A stretch of 35,531 nucleotides of DNA from Lentzea waywayandensis (GCF_900115955.1 NZ_FOYL01000029.1:1-35531); one strand, 5' to 3'; shown: positions 1-8,393, counted from the stretch's first letter. Notes: generated by a model not told the origin, from the letters alone. Translations and numbers: made by a program.

Positions 1-308
1 GAACTCAATACCTCGCTGTGCGCTACACCCAGCGCCTGGCCGAGGCCGGAGCGGTCGCATCCGTTGGCAGCAAAGGAGATTCCTACGACAACGCCATGGC
101 CGAGGCCTTCAACTCGATCTTCAAAGCCGAACTGGTCCGCAACAAGGGCCCCTGGCGCGGCACCGACGACCTCGAGATCGCCGTCGCCGAATACATCGAC
201 TGGTACAACCACCGGCGGCTACACGGGGAACTCGGCCTGATCCCGCCCGTGGAACACGAGACCAACCATCACCACACAACCGCACCCGTCTCGACACCGA
301 GCGGGTAG
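1..308 (+). CDS. IS3-family transposase OrfB, C-terminal part (5' partial)
   Basis: This is the end of a DDE integrase-core transposase that cuts and joins DNA for its own IS. The reading frame is open from the first base (codons in phase with position 3) and ends with TAG at 306-308, so the GTG at 18 is internal and not a start. The visible part begins with YLAVRYTQRLAEAG and contains SVGSKGDSYDNAMAE, which carries the last catalytic Glu of the DDE triad. The typical IS3 tail with WYNHRRLH follows. The first two acidic residues are upstream of the window. The end looks intact, so activity depends on sequence not shown here. Confidence 0.85.
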   Translation, partial: TQYLAVRYTQRLAEAGAVASVGSKGDSYDNAMAEAFNSIFKAELVRNKGPWRGTDDLEIAVAEYIDWYNHRRLHGELGLIPPVEHETNHHHTTAPVSTPSG

Positions 309-339
309 TCACACCCTCCATCAAACCCGGTACTTGACA
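1..339 (+). mobile_element. Right part of an IS3-like insertion sequence
   Basis: The window opens inside an IS3-family element. It contains the C-terminal end of the transposase and a short tail that closes with CTTGACA at 333-339. The neighbouring IS also closes with CTTGACA (1111-1117), which supports this as the terminal sequence of related elements. Its left end lies outside the window. Immediately after 339 the sequence is the interior of another transposase gene, so this element has inserted into, or recombined with, the next IS. The exact last base is inferred. Confidence 0.6.
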
Positions 340-1090
340 GTCCACGATGTACCGGGTGCTGACGGACAACAGGCAGGTCAGGGAACGCCGCCGGCTCGCC
401 CGCCACCCGGCCAGGGTGTGCCCGGAACTGGTCGCGACCGCGCCTCGGCAGGTCTACAGCTGGGACATCACCAAGCTCGCCGGCCCGGTGAAGGGCACCT
501 ACTACGACGCCTACGTGATGATCGACATCTACTCCCGCTACATCGTCGGCGTCCATGTCCACGCCCATGAATCCGGGGTGCTGGCCAAGGAGCTGATGGA
601 ACAGATCTTCTCCGTCCACGGCGTCCCGCGGGTCGTGCACGCCGACCGGGGCACCTCGATGACCAGCAAGACCGTCGCCGCCCTGCTCGCCGACCTCGAC
701 GTCACCCGATCACACTCGCGGCCCAGGGTGTCCAACGACAACCCGTACTCCGAAGCACTGTTCAAGACCCTGAAGTACGGCCCGGAGTTCCCCGAACGCT
801 TCGGATCACTCACCGCGTCCAGGAAGTTCATGGACACCTTCGCCCACTGGTACAACCACGAGCACCGCCACACCGGCATCGGCCTTCACACACCCGCCGA
901 CGTCCACTTCGGACTCGCCGCCGCCCGGACCGCCAGCAGGCACACCGTGCTCGCGCAGGCACGCGCCCGCCACCCGCACCGATTCGGCGGCATCACCACA
1001 GCACCGAAGATCCTCGACCTACCCGACACCGTCTGGATCAACCGGCCAGCCGACGACACCGACCAGAAGATCGACACAGAAGCCGCCTAA
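338..1090 (+). pseudogene. Integrase-core (IS3-like) transposase, N-terminally truncated
   Basis: The frame encodes about 247 residues with the whole DDE core: WDITKL carries the first Asp, HADRGTSM the second, and NDNPYSEALFKTLKY the Glu. The family normally has roughly 100 more residues upstream with a helix-turn-helix domain. Here the frame is cut: a TGA lies at 335-337, inside the end of the preceding IS, and homology resumes at STMYRVL. The ATG at 347 therefore looks fortuitous. The C-terminus (stop 1088-1090) appears natural. What is seen is truncation by the adjacent element. Loss of the DNA-binding half and of transposition is inferred. Confidence 0.75.
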
Positions 1091-1117
1091 CACCCACTGG
1101 TCTCACTCACCTTGACA
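340..1117 (+). mobile_element. Truncated IS carrying the second transposase
   Basis: The element retains its right end, a short tail after the stop codon that finishes CTTGACA at 1111-1117. It has lost its left end to the element at 1-339. Directly after 1117 the reading frame of a serine recombinase begins in mid-protein, so this IS originally inserted into that gene. Confidence 0.6.
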
Positions 1118-1380
1118 AATTCCGATGCCGACATGGCTTCACCAGCGCCAAACGACGTTCCGACAGCGCACCGCGGAACCTCTACGTCCGTGAAGACCAC
1201 CTGCTCGAGGCACTGCCACATCTACTGGTGCGGACCACTGGACCCGTGGAGGTCACGGGGGAGAAGTTAGTTGATCATGTCCGCGAGCAGCGTGTACAGA
1301 TTCACTATTACGACCAGTGTCTTGAAATTCGCCCCACACAACTAACGCTAAAAACCGTGGAGGCCGAAGCTGCTACTTGA
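1118..1380 (+). pseudogene. Serine recombinase, C-terminal zinc-ribbon remnant
   Basis: From the end of the upstream IS a frame runs without a start codon to TGA at 1378-1380. It opens FRCRHGFTSAKRR and continues PRNLYVREDHLLEALPHLL. The C-x-x-HG/PRNxYVRED pattern is the zinc-ribbon tail and following helix typical of large serine recombinases in actinobacterial integrated elements and prophages. Only about 86 residues survive. The catalytic Ser domain and recombinase domain are absent, presumably displaced by the IS or lying beyond the window. The tail is slightly more A/T-rich than its neighbours. It indicates that an integrative element once occupied this locus. Confidence 0.7.
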
Positions 1381-1459
1381 ACTCGCCGCGCTCCCTTACG
1401 AGGTCTCCTGACCATCTGCGGCGTACATCGACTGCCGGTTCGGCTGACGGCTCGCCGCG

Positions 1460-1601
1460 AGTGTCACGGCGGTACCAGCCAGGCCTACGTGCACGACCCG
1501 AACACGGGCGCGACCGTGGCGACCTGCCGGTTCGGCGAACCGTCCACGTCCGTCATCAACGACGTGACCGTCACTTCACAGGGCAGTCCAAAGCGCTCTA
1601 G
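1460..1601 (+). pseudogene. Fragment resembling an SMP-30/gluconolactonase-like beta-propeller protein
   Basis: A short stretch reads GGTSQAYVHDPNTGATVATC, then continues through STSVINDVTVT. This resembles a blade of secreted SMP-30/YVTN-like propellers (pattern YVxDxxTGAxVAxY..FVNDVxVT). The next expected motif, YFTDSQ, appears in a neighbouring frame as HFTGQSKAL, followed by a stop at 1599-1601. This implies a frameshift and truncation. No start codon, ribosome site or remainder of the gene is nearby. The family call rests on a few dozen residues and is tentative; the coding-like remnant itself is better supported. Confidence 0.35.
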
Positions 1602-1644
1602 ATCCCACGCCTCTGCTGCCACCCGCCAAACCACGTCAAGCCGG

Positions 1645-2526
1645 TCACGGCCATGGCTGGGTTGGTGGGGCGGGAGCACGGCGGATGTGATCCGCGACGT
1701 CCGGGTGCATGGCCTGCAGCCCGAGTGTGGTGAGCAGGTTGCCGCAGCACTGGGCGAGCGCCAGTTCCGGGTTCAGAGGTGCGTACAGGCCCGGCTGGTC
1801 CTCAGGAGTGGTGGCGGCGAACGTTGGATGCTTCGCCGCGTATTCGGCGAAGGTGACGAGGTGGGCGTGGCGGGCGGCGCGGAAGTCGTCGTCGGTGATG
1901 GCGTTGTCGCTCAGGAGGGTAAGTGCGGTCAGCCGGGCGCGGAGGAGGTGAACCATGGTCTCGGACATGAGCGCGGCCTCAGGGTGGCCGACGGCCCGGC
2001 GCACCCGGCCGTGCCCTGGCTCGAACACGGCGCGAACAGCTTGTTCGAGCTGGTCAAGGTCGGCGTCGCGCCCGCCAGTGTATGCCATCTGGGCGAGGAC
2101 GTCCCGTAGCCGTATACGCGCAGTGTGTGTTGTTTGGGGGTGGGTCAGTTGGGCGGTGAGTTCTTGCGCGGTCTGCCGTGCGACCTTCTGGCTCGTCGTG
2201 GCGTCGTCAAGCCAGGTCGTCAACGCGATCCGCACCTGACGGAGCGGGACGTAGCTCTCACCCCAGTACATCCACACAAACACGGGGATTCTGGCCAGGC
2301 TTCTGATCCCGTTCCTGTGCCGGTGGTGGAGCAAGCTGACCAACAGCTCCCGCTGAGCGGGTGAGTAGAGCGCCGGCAACGAGCCGTGGCCCTTCCCCGC
2401 CGGGCGCCGGGTCGGGGCGTCGAGCAGTCCCGCCGCGGTCCAGTCACGGATCAGCCGTGGCGTCGCGCTCTCACCCACGCGCTTGGCGTCGGCCACCAAG
2501 TCGTCGATCGTCCCTGGCTCGGTCAC
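1645..2526 (-). CDS. MerR-like helix-turn-helix protein, uncharacterised
   Basis: The product is about 293 residues. Residues 20-60 (ATPRLIRDWTAAGLLDAPTR, then ALYSPAQRELL) look like the winged helix-turn-helix and wing of a MerR-type DNA-binding domain. The rest is mostly helical, with no recognised effector domain and no Cys cluster that would suggest metal sensing. An ORF runs upstream to 2598, but GTG at 2526 is preferred: AAGG lies about 8 bases before it, and the extension before it has no family-like features. It stands alone, read toward the IS debris on its left. A transcription-regulator role is inferred from the N-terminus; the ligand and targets are unknown. Confidence 0.7.
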   Translation of the reverse strand: MTEPGTIDDLVADAKRVGESATPRLIRDWTAAGLLDAPTRRPAGKGHGSLPALYSPAQRELLVSLLHHRHRNGIRSLARIPVFVWMYWGESYVPLRQVRIALTTWLDDATTSQKVARQTAQELTAQLTHPQTTHTARIRLRDVLAQMAYTGGRDADLDQLEQAVRAVFEPGHGRVRRAVGHPEAALMSETMVHLLRARLTALTLLSDNAITDDDFRAARHAHLVTFAEYAAKHPTFAATTPEDQPGLYAPLNPELALAQCCGNLLTTLGLQAMHPDVADHIRRAPAPPTQPWP

Positions 2527-2647
2527 GTTGAGCACCTTATGGAGATTACACGAATCTGGAGCCTCCAGCGCCTCGCTCAAGCCTCTCCCAGCGTGCAACG
2601 CTGTACGAGATAACGGTCAAGGCGGAGGTATAGGGGAGGTGATGACC

Positions 2648-2803
2648 ATGGCACAGGCTGGCGCGAGCAATCCGTTCGGCGATCCGCGCAAGTGGCTGGC
2701 GATTGCCGGTCTGCTCGTATCACTGGGCGTGCTGCCCAAGACCTGGCAGAAGAGCATCGGCACCGCCGCCGTTCTGCTCTCGCTGTACCACGAGTGGAGG
2801 TGA
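2648..2803 (+). CDS. Small predicted membrane peptide (51 aa)
   Basis: A strong ribosome site GGGGAGG (2633-2639) lies 8 bases before ATG 2648; the ATG at 2642 is too close to it. The 51-residue product has a polar start (NPFGDPRK), a hydrophobic helix WLAIAGLLVSLGVLP, a KTWQKS turn and a second hydrophobic stretch GTAAVLLSLY. This suggests a helical hairpin or one long membrane helix. No family is recognised. The same frame stays open after the TGA for another 49 codons to a second stop at 2951-2953, without a clear start, which may be chance or a decayed extension. It lies upstream of the Cys-rich and membrane genes read in the same direction. Confidence 0.6.
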   Translation: MAQAGASNPFGDPRKWLAIAGLLVSLGVLPKTWQKSIGTAAVLLSLYHEWR

Positions 2804-3034
2804 GGACACACCGAGGAGAACCCGCATCGTCTGAGAGGGCGGTCGTATCGATCGACCTACAACCCACCGGTGCGGGCCTCCATCGACGTGCACGGCGTGA
2901 GAGGGAAGGCCAGCACGGCGGGTCTGGTGCGCGGTGCGGTCGTGATGCTCTGAACGGCAGATCCTTGCTGTGCCCGCCCGACGGACAATGACTTGCTGGG
3001 CTGATCGTTCTTTACCTCGCGATAGCAGGTAGCC

Positions 3035-3370
3035 ATGCTTGGACCGCGCAGACTCCTGATGCTGGGCCTGTACTTGTCAGATCACCGGTACTACGAGCTG
3101 GAAGGCGATCCCGCTAAACCGCCTCCACTCTTCTACGGGTACGACTGCGGGCACGTTTTGCTCTACGACTACCTGGCTCCTGCAGCGCACTGTCCGACAG
3201 CAGGCTGCCAGCGCCCTGGTGAGCGGATCCCCGACATCTTCTTCAGTCCGATGCGCTGTAAGGAATGCCGCACTTACCTGTACTACCCGAGCCACGAGAT
3301 GCCGCTGAACAAAGTCACATGCAGGCACCCGAGAGGGCACCAGCCCGAACCGTTCACCGAGGGAGGATGA
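3035..3370 (+). CDS. Cys-rich (putative zinc-ribbon) small protein
   Basis: A 111-residue protein with Cys/His pairs suited to metal binding: CGH near residue 45, C-x4-C (CPTAGC) near 60, C-x-x-C (CKEC) near 80 and CRH near 97. It is rich in Tyr and Pro and has no membrane segment. The ATG has a weak AGG ribosome site about 8 bases upstream. It ends 4 bases before the start of the next gene, so the two are almost certainly co-transcribed and translationally coupled. No family is recognised. A role as a small regulatory or scaffold partner of the downstream membrane protein is only inferred from position. Confidence 0.65.
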   Translation: MLGPRRLLMLGLYLSDHRYYELEGDPAKPPPLFYGYDCGHVLLYDYLAPAAHCPTAGCQRPGERIPDIFFSPMRCKECRTYLYYPSHEMPLNKVTCRHPRGHQPEPFTEGG

Positions 3371-3374
3371 CGTC

Positions 3375-4454
3375 ATGTGGCCGACGGCTCTGATCACCGC
3401 GGGGGCGTCCGCGTTCGGTCGCCTGTTCTCCACCGGGATCCTGCCTAGCACGACGATGGTCACGGTCGTATGGCTGCTGTTCAGAGCAGACGCATTCAAC
3501 CCGAACCGGGCGGGGCTCGGATTCACCAACCTGGTTCCGCCGGACTTCAGCATCAAGGACGGTGGCCTGCTGCTGCTATACGTCCTCGTGGTCGTCGTGA
3601 TCACCACTGTCTTGCAGAACATCCACTTCGGGGTGGTGCGGCTGCTCGAGGGCTACTGGGGGACCTCGCGGCTGGCGGGTGCGCTTGTCCGGATCGGTGT
3701 CGACCGGCAGCGGTCTCGGTTGCTCAAAGCCGTCACTGTGCTCCGCACTGCCGGTGGTGTGCCCGTGTCGGGTGTGCCCGCCTCTTCGGCGAGCCGCCGT
3801 CTGCAGGACCAGGCGGCGGACCGGCGGGCAGGGGCGCGGCAAGAACTCAGGAAGAAGCACGCCATCAGAGTGCAGGCGGCCTATCCGCCAGACCTCGACG
3901 AGCTGCTTCCGACGCGCCTGGGCAACGTGATGCGGGCAGGCGAGCGGCGGGCCGGTGAACGCTATGGATGGGGAACGGTGCCCACGTGGCCCCGGCTGTT
4001 TCCCGGCCTGTCCGAACCCGTCGCGGCGGCGTACCGGTCGGCCAGAGACGCTCTCGAAACCGCCGCTGTCTTCTGCCTGACCTTTCTGGCGATCACCCTG
4101 TTCGCTACTGCGGCCCTCTACGATGACCCTAGGTTGTGGTGGATTCCTGTGGCTACCTTGGTACTGGCGCACGTGTCCTACCGGGGCGTTGTCGGGTCGG
4201 CCGTGGCATTGGGCGTTATCCAGCAGGTCGCGTTCGACCGTCATCGCTTCGACCTGTTCGAAGCGATGCACATTTCCCTGCCGGAGACACCTGGCGAGGA
4301 ATACCGCCAGGCGCAGAGGCTTACCGACTTCTTCGCGAGGGGCGGGATACGACCGGAAGTCGCCAAGGGGCACCTCGCCGGCGTCCGCTACTCGCACGCG
4401 GAACCGGCAAAGTGGGGCTGGCTGAGGAAACTGGTGCCTCGGAAGGATCAGTAG
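3375..4454 (+). CDS. Uncharacterised actinobacterial integral membrane protein
   Basis: A 359-residue protein with about four membrane segments, at roughly residues 20-36, 63-81, 228-248 and 253-285. The first pair and last pair flank a cytoplasm-like region of about 140 residues with charged helices. That region contains LLPTRLGNVMRAGERRAGER and a following YGWG, a pattern I associate with uncharacterised actinobacterial membrane proteins. The start is fixed by GGGAGG upstream and by the 4-base gap after the Cys-rich gene. It overlaps the convergent gene by 7 bases at the stop. No catalytic motif is visible; its function is unknown. Confidence 0.75.
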   Translation: MWPTALITAGASAFGRLFSTGILPSTTMVTVVWLLFRADAFNPNRAGLGFTNLVPPDFSIKDGGLLLLYVLVVVVITTVLQNIHFGVVRLLEGYWGTSRLAGALVRIGVDRQRSRLLKAVTVLRTAGGVPVSGVPASSASRRLQDQAADRRAGARQELRKKHAIRVQAAYPPDLDELLPTRLGNVMRAGERRAGERYGWGTVPTWPRLFPGLSEPVAAAYRSARDALETAAVFCLTFLAITLFATAALYDDPRLWWIPVATLVLAHVSYRGVVGSAVALGVIQQVAFDRHRFDLFEAMHISLPETPGEEYRQAQRLTDFFARGGIRPEVAKGHLAGVRYSHAEPAKWGWLRKLVPRKDQ

Positions 4455-5101
4455 CGTTCGACCACAACCGTGCCGAGCGCGCCTCGGGATCGGAGTCTGA
4501 TGGCCTTCTGTTCCGGGCCCACAAGATCTCGTCGCCCACGCTCGTCCAAAGTGACCAAGAGGGACGGGACGCCGTCGATGAGGACGGGCCACTGCGCGGG
4601 AACCTTCAGCCACACATGGCCGACGAAGGTGGTGATGTAGAGCGCAGCGTCGGGTGGGAACGTCGTGTCGCGCAGGTCGAGGTGCACGGTGCCGAGCACG
4701 CACGTCACGGTCACCTGTGACGGGAGTTGGTCCCGCGGTGTGCGGCGCACCGGCCACGCGACCGACACCAGACGGTGTGGTGTGCCAGGGGGTTCTCCGC
4801 CGAGTGCGACTAGGGCTCCGGCCGCGATGAGTAGAAGTGGCCAGAACATCGTGATGTCGAGCCCGGACTGCCGTGCCACGATCCCCGCGACGGCCACAGC
4901 GCCCAGCGCGGCCACGCCGGCCAGTCTGCGCATCTCGACGAGCGTTGCCAGCAGCGCGAACGCCGCGAACGTCGCAAGCAGGTAGGGCCAGGAGACGGCC
5001 AGCGCGCTGCTCGCGGTCTTGAGGCGCGTGGTCGCGTCGACGCTGAGGAAGCTTGCGATGGCGATCAGTGTCAGACCGGTGGCCACGCGAAGACGGCGCA
5101 T
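4448..5101 (-). CDS. LiaF/DUF1707-like membrane protein
   Basis: The 217-residue product has hydrophobic segments near residues 10-25, 37-52, 60-80 and 86-103, then a soluble C-terminal half. That half contains VTCVLGTVHLDLRDTTFPPD and a later VWLKVP, the beta-strand repeat pattern of LiaF-type C-terminal domains that follow membrane helices in cell-envelope stress proteins. The ATG at 5101 is chosen because it gives a basic MRRLR lead into the first helix; a GTG at 5119 adds six residues and neither has a clear ribosome site. Its 3' end overlaps the 3' end of the convergent neighbour. An envelope-related role is inferred. Confidence 0.65.
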   Translation of the reverse strand: MRRLRVATGLTLIAIASFLSVDATTRLKTASSALAVSWPYLLATFAAFALLATLVEMRRLAGVAALGAVAVAGIVARQSGLDITMFWPLLLIAAGALVALGGEPPGTPHRLVSVAWPVRRTPRDQLPSQVTVTCVLGTVHLDLRDTTFPPDAALYITTFVGHVWLKVPAQWPVLIDGVPSLLVTLDERGRRDLVGPEQKAIRLRSRGALGTVVVERY

Positions 5102-5213
5102 CGAACCATTGTGATCCACGAGAGCTTCGGCAGGTGGCCCGGCGTCCCATGGCGTGCCGCCGGTGAGGGATACCCGCGCGGCGTGACTGTGTGCTCAGGC
5201 ATTGGGTCGAAGC

Positions 5214-6752
5214 CTAGTCCTGGGCGAAGTTCCACAGCACGGCGGCGAATTCAAGCTCTCGGGATCCTGCGTTGTCGGCGAAGTACCGCCATTCCCCATC
5301 ACCGCCCTCACTCTCCTCCCAGTTGGTCGGCCACTGCTGGAACAGCGGCACCCGCCGAGCCCGGACGTCACTGGCACCGGCGTCGTCGCAGTCGCCGAGA
5401 TCGGCGGCGCCTTCGAACCACACGTCGTGGAAGAGGATGCCGTTCGACAGGCCGACGCCGTGGAACCAGACGTCACTGCTGAACTGGACTGCGGACAACA
5501 GCGGGGTGCTCGCGGTGAATTCCGAGTTGTTGAACCACACCTCGTCGAGGAACGTGACGTCCGAGATCCGGGTGGGCCCTTCGAAATACGTTCCCCGGAA
5601 GCTGACCTCGCCCTCGAAACTGGTCGACCTGATCTCGACGGCATCGTTGAACGTCACACCGGTGAACTCCACCGGGCCGAAGAACCCGGAGTCCGAGCAC
5701 CGCGCGGACCCGCCGAAGCGACAGCCGGCGAACGAGGTGAACCCCGAAAAGGTCGTCTCCGCCAGCGACACCGGCCCCACGATGCCGGACCCGCCGAAGT
5801 CCACGTCGGCCAGGAACTTCGCATCATCGAGCGCCAGGGCACCACCGATGTACACCTGCGTCGCCATCAAGACTCCCTCGAACGTCGCGCCGGTGAGGTT
5901 GAGCTCCTCGGCAGTGGTCAGGCCGGTGATGTCACACGCGTCAACGAAGATCGATTCGACGAATAAGCCCTTCTCGACACGGCAGCCCGCAAGGTTGAGG
6001 TTCTTCAGCCTGGCTCCCGAAAGATCGATCCCGACCGCCCAGTACTTCCCGGCGCCCTGGGTTAGGTGCTCCTGCAGGATGCGCAGCGCCGCACCACGCA
6101 CCTGAGAACTCTTGCTCATCGTGGCGGCGTCATTCGCCGAGGGCGCGGGCATCCTGAGAAGCGAGCAGATCACGTTGACCACGGTCTGCCGCAGCTCCGC
6201 GTGGTCGTTAGCGAGGCGCTCAAACCCGTAGAGGCCCGCGAGCTGCACCGCGACGTTGTCCGACCCAAACTGCTCGGCGGCCTTCGTGTACAGCTCCGTC
6301 AGCCGGCGCTCGGCGGCGTCGTGCCGCGCGTCCGCGGCCACCTGCTCGGCGTGCAGTCGGGTGACCTCCGCGGTGCGCTCAGCGTGCTCCTGGGTCCGGT
6401 CGCGCTGAACGAGCTCCACCTGCCGGTTGCGCAGCTCGTCGTGCCGCACCTCCAGCTCCAGCTCCTGGGTGCGCTGTCGGCGCGCGGCGAGGTAGAGCGC
6501 GAACAACCCGCCGCCGCCGATCGCGATCCCGGACGCCGCCTTGATGACCTCAAGCTGTGTCGTGGCCTTCTTCTCGGGGTCGGCCAGCGCGAGGCTGTCG
6601 ACCCACCGCCACATCACCACCAGCGCCACGCCGGCCACGAGCAGGACGACCACACCGACCACTGGCACGGTCCATCGCGGCAGCGGCAGCCGCCGTGGGC
6701 CTTCGGGCGCCTCGCTCACGATGCTCGAGGATGCTGCGGTCGGTTCTGTCAC
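5214..6752 (-). CDS. Membrane-anchored pentapeptide-repeat protein
   Basis: With GTG 6752 as start the product has about 512 residues. It has two membrane segments (roughly 26-49 and 72-89), then a charged helical region rich in Glu/Arg/Gln that looks like a coiled coil (90-155). Next comes a conserved-looking module, LTELYTKAAEQFG then LAGLYGFERLA and RQTVVNVICSLLR. From about residue 240 a long run of degenerate A(D/N)LXX/FXXX-type five-residue repeats predicts a right-handed beta-helix. The ORF extends upstream to 6959, but that part is Pro/Arg-rich and unlike a protein start; GTG 6719 is an alternative. The same module order occurs in the gene at 27669. Function is unknown; these helices often mediate protein-protein contact. 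Confidence 0.8.
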   Translation of the reverse strand: MTEPTAASSSIVSEAPEGPRRLPLPRWTVPVVGVVVLLVAGVALVVMWRWVDSLALADPEKKATTQLEVIKAASGIAIGGGGLFALYLAARRQRTQELELEVRHDELRNRQVELVQRDRTQEHAERTAEVTRLHAEQVAADARHDAAERRLTELYTKAAEQFGSDNVAVQLAGLYGFERLANDHAELRQTVVNVICSLLRMPAPSANDAATMSKSSQVRGAALRILQEHLTQGAGKYWAVGIDLSGARLKNLNLAGCRVEKGLFVESIFVDACDITGLTTAEELNLTGATFEGVLMATQVYIGGALALDDAKFLADVDFGGSGIVGPVSLAETTFSGFTSFAGCRFGGSARCSDSGFFGPVEFTGVTFNDAVEIRSTSFEGEVSFRGTYFEGPTRISDVTFLDEVWFNNSEFTASTPLLSAVQFSSDVWFHGVGLSNGILFHDVWFEGAADLGDCDDAGASDVRARRVPLFQQWPTNWEESEGGDGEWRYFADNAGSRELEFAAVLWNFAQD

Positions 6753-7000
6753 AGCAGTCCAATCGGTCTGAGGCAACGCAGCACTACCGGCCAAACGAGT
6801 GATTGTCGGGCGGCCGCAGTTATTCGGCCTCGGCCGGAATCGCGTCGACTGCATCGCGCACTGTGCCTGCCACCCGCCTGGTAGCGATCGTGGCTCGGTG
6901 CTTGTTCCTTTGCGTGACAGCGGATGCGGGATCGCCGTCGTAGGTGTGTTTAGAACCATTTAGGGATGCGTCAGTCAGATTGAAGCGGCGCTGGGTCGTT

Positions 7001-7127
7001 CACCGGAGACCCAGGCCGCAAATCCGTACTTCGTCGGCGAGTGCTTGGCGGCTTGATCAACGAGTACGAACCTGCAGCAGCGTGATCCGCAGGTCAGGCA
7101 CGTTGAGCCATGTTTTGGCACCCCACA
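7001..7127 (+). repeat. IS right-end remnant (copy 1 of a dispersed repeat)
   Basis: This segment is nearly identical to 31541-31668 and similar to 15629-15746. In one frame it encodes the transposase tail RRVLGGLINEYEPAAA, followed by non-coding sequence ending GGCACCCCACA at 7117-7127. That end is the inverse of the TGTGGGGTGCCA start found at 31239 and 33879, so it is the right terminal repeat of the same IS. Only the last 127 bases remain here. The next element's fragment begins directly behind it. Confidence 0.75.
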
Positions 7128-7129
7128 GG

Positions 7130-7372
7130 GTGAAAACCCTTCGCGTCGAACTGCTGGACCGCACTCTGATCTGGAATCAGCCTCACCTACGGCACGCGCT
7201 GCGCGAGTACGAGCGGTACTACAACAAGCACCGCACCCACCGATCCCTCGCCGCCGCAGCACCCTTGAGAGCCCGGCCCCAGTCTCTTGAGCCCGCCCAG
7301 ATCGAACGCCTCACCATAGATCGACAGAGCCGTCTCGGCGGAGTCCTCCACGAGTATCGGCATGCCGCTTAA
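7130..7372 (+). pseudogene. Integrase-core transposase, C-terminal fragment
   Basis: Eighty codons ending in TAA encode the final part of an rve-type transposase: a VELLDRTLIW strand, LREYERYYNKHRTHRSL, and the tail GGVLHEYRHAA. These follow the catalytic Glu region, which is missing, as is everything upstream. The frame is joined directly to an unrelated IS end at 7127, so it is a truncated remnant of a different IS type. The stop lies 5 bases from the end of the convergent zinc-ribbon gene. Confidence 0.7.
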
Positions 7373-7376
7373 CTGG

Positions 7377-8393
7377 TCAACCACTGGTCGTTGTGACGAT
7401 CTGACGAAGGTTTGGACGGCCGGCGTGGGCAGACCAGCACTCGGTCGTGCCTCCCTGCGGGAGGACATCACGTGCGAGGGAGACCGGAGCGATGGGGAGA
7501 TAGCGAGTGAGAACAGTGCGTTCGATGTGCAGGGCGGTTGCGCGGTCGGACACCTCGATGATGTCGAGGAGTAGGCCGCCGTTGCGGGTGTGGTCTTTCA
7601 GGCGCCCGTCGTCCCCGCAGTGCGTGATGCCGACCTTGTAGACGCCTGCGTTGCCGAGTTGCGGGAAGTGGAATAGGTAGACCCGGTGTGGCGCGGTCGG
7701 GTTCAGCCGGGCGCCGTCGCAGCGCAAGCAGGGAGGGCTGCCCGAAGAGATCGTTGTCCAGGAAGCGGTGCGTGGTGTGCGGCAACGGCTGCAGACCGCG
7801 TCCAAAGGCTGCCCGGGGTCGCCCTGGTACTGCTGCAATAGTTGGAGACCCAGCTCCTGGAAGCGAGAGGCGATCATCTCGGAGGTTGGTTTGAACCTGG
7901 CGGCGTTGCAGTGGGCGCACGGCAACCAGGACAACCGCAGACCTTCGGAGATGCCGAAAATGCTGTCCGCCGCGGCGCCACCGCATTCGAGGCATTCGTA
8001 GTTGATCGGCTCGTGCCCGTCGGAGTCACCCAGCGGCAGCAGCGGCCGCATGCCGGCAGCACGCAGCAACTGCTCCTGTCGTTCAACCGGCCACCACTGC
8101 GTGACCGCCCCCATACGTCTGCTCTCCGGACCTAGTTCGATCCACTTGCACATCTGGCAGGTCCAGTCGCCTCGCCGAATCATGGGCAGCGAGACGTCCA
8201 CGATCGCGCGACACGGGTTGTGCTGGGTTCGGAACCTGGCACGTGCGGCGTCTCCGAGTTGCACAACGGTCGCATCGCAGGCTTCTACGAGGGCGCTCAG
8301 GCACGTGTCGCAGAAGCCGATCGCACGGTTGCGCCTCGGCCACCGCGATTCCCGCTCGCAGCCTGACGTGCTGCAGGTCCCGTTCATCCTCAT
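7377..8393 (-). CDS. Multi-zinc-ribbon protein with GIY-YIG/T5orf172-like C-terminal domain
   Basis: A 338-residue soluble protein. Seven Cys pairs suggest three or more zinc ribbons or treble clefs: C7/C12, C28/C31, C79/C82, C134/C137, C159/C162, C201/C204 and C222/C225. The last 100 residues read VYLFHFP (about 238-244), VYKVGIT (251-257), an Arg near 264, ALHIERTVL with Glu near 291, and a TECW motif near 317-320. This is the order of the GIY-YIG superfamily, T5orf172/Mug113 branch, whose members are nucleases. ATG 8393 is chosen for its GAGGA site 9 bases upstream; ATG 8411 is possible. The domain combination resembles predicted mobile-element or defence nucleases. DNA cleavage is inferred. 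Confidence 0.65.
   Translation of the reverse strand: MRMNGTCSTSGCERESRWPRRNRAIGFCDTCLSALVEACDATVVQLGDAARARFRTQHNPCRAIVDVSLPMIRRGDWTCQMCKWIELGPESRRMGAVTQWWPVERQEQLLRAAGMRPLLPLGDSDGHEPINYECLECGGAAADSIFGISEGLRLSWLPCAHCNAARFKPTSEMIASRFQELGLQLLQQYQGDPGQPLDAVCSRCRTPRTASWTTISSGSPPCLRCDGARLNPTAPHRVYLFHFPQLGNAGVYKVGITHCGDDGRLKDHTRNGGLLLDIIEVSDRATALHIERTVLTRYLPIAPVSLARDVLPQGGTTECWSAHAGRPNLRQIVTTTSG

Noticed and set aside
3576..5150. A 524-codon minus-strand ORF across the membrane-protein genes
   Set aside because: Its composition is low complexity and basic with no family features. The other frames encode proteins with membrane helices and proper starts.
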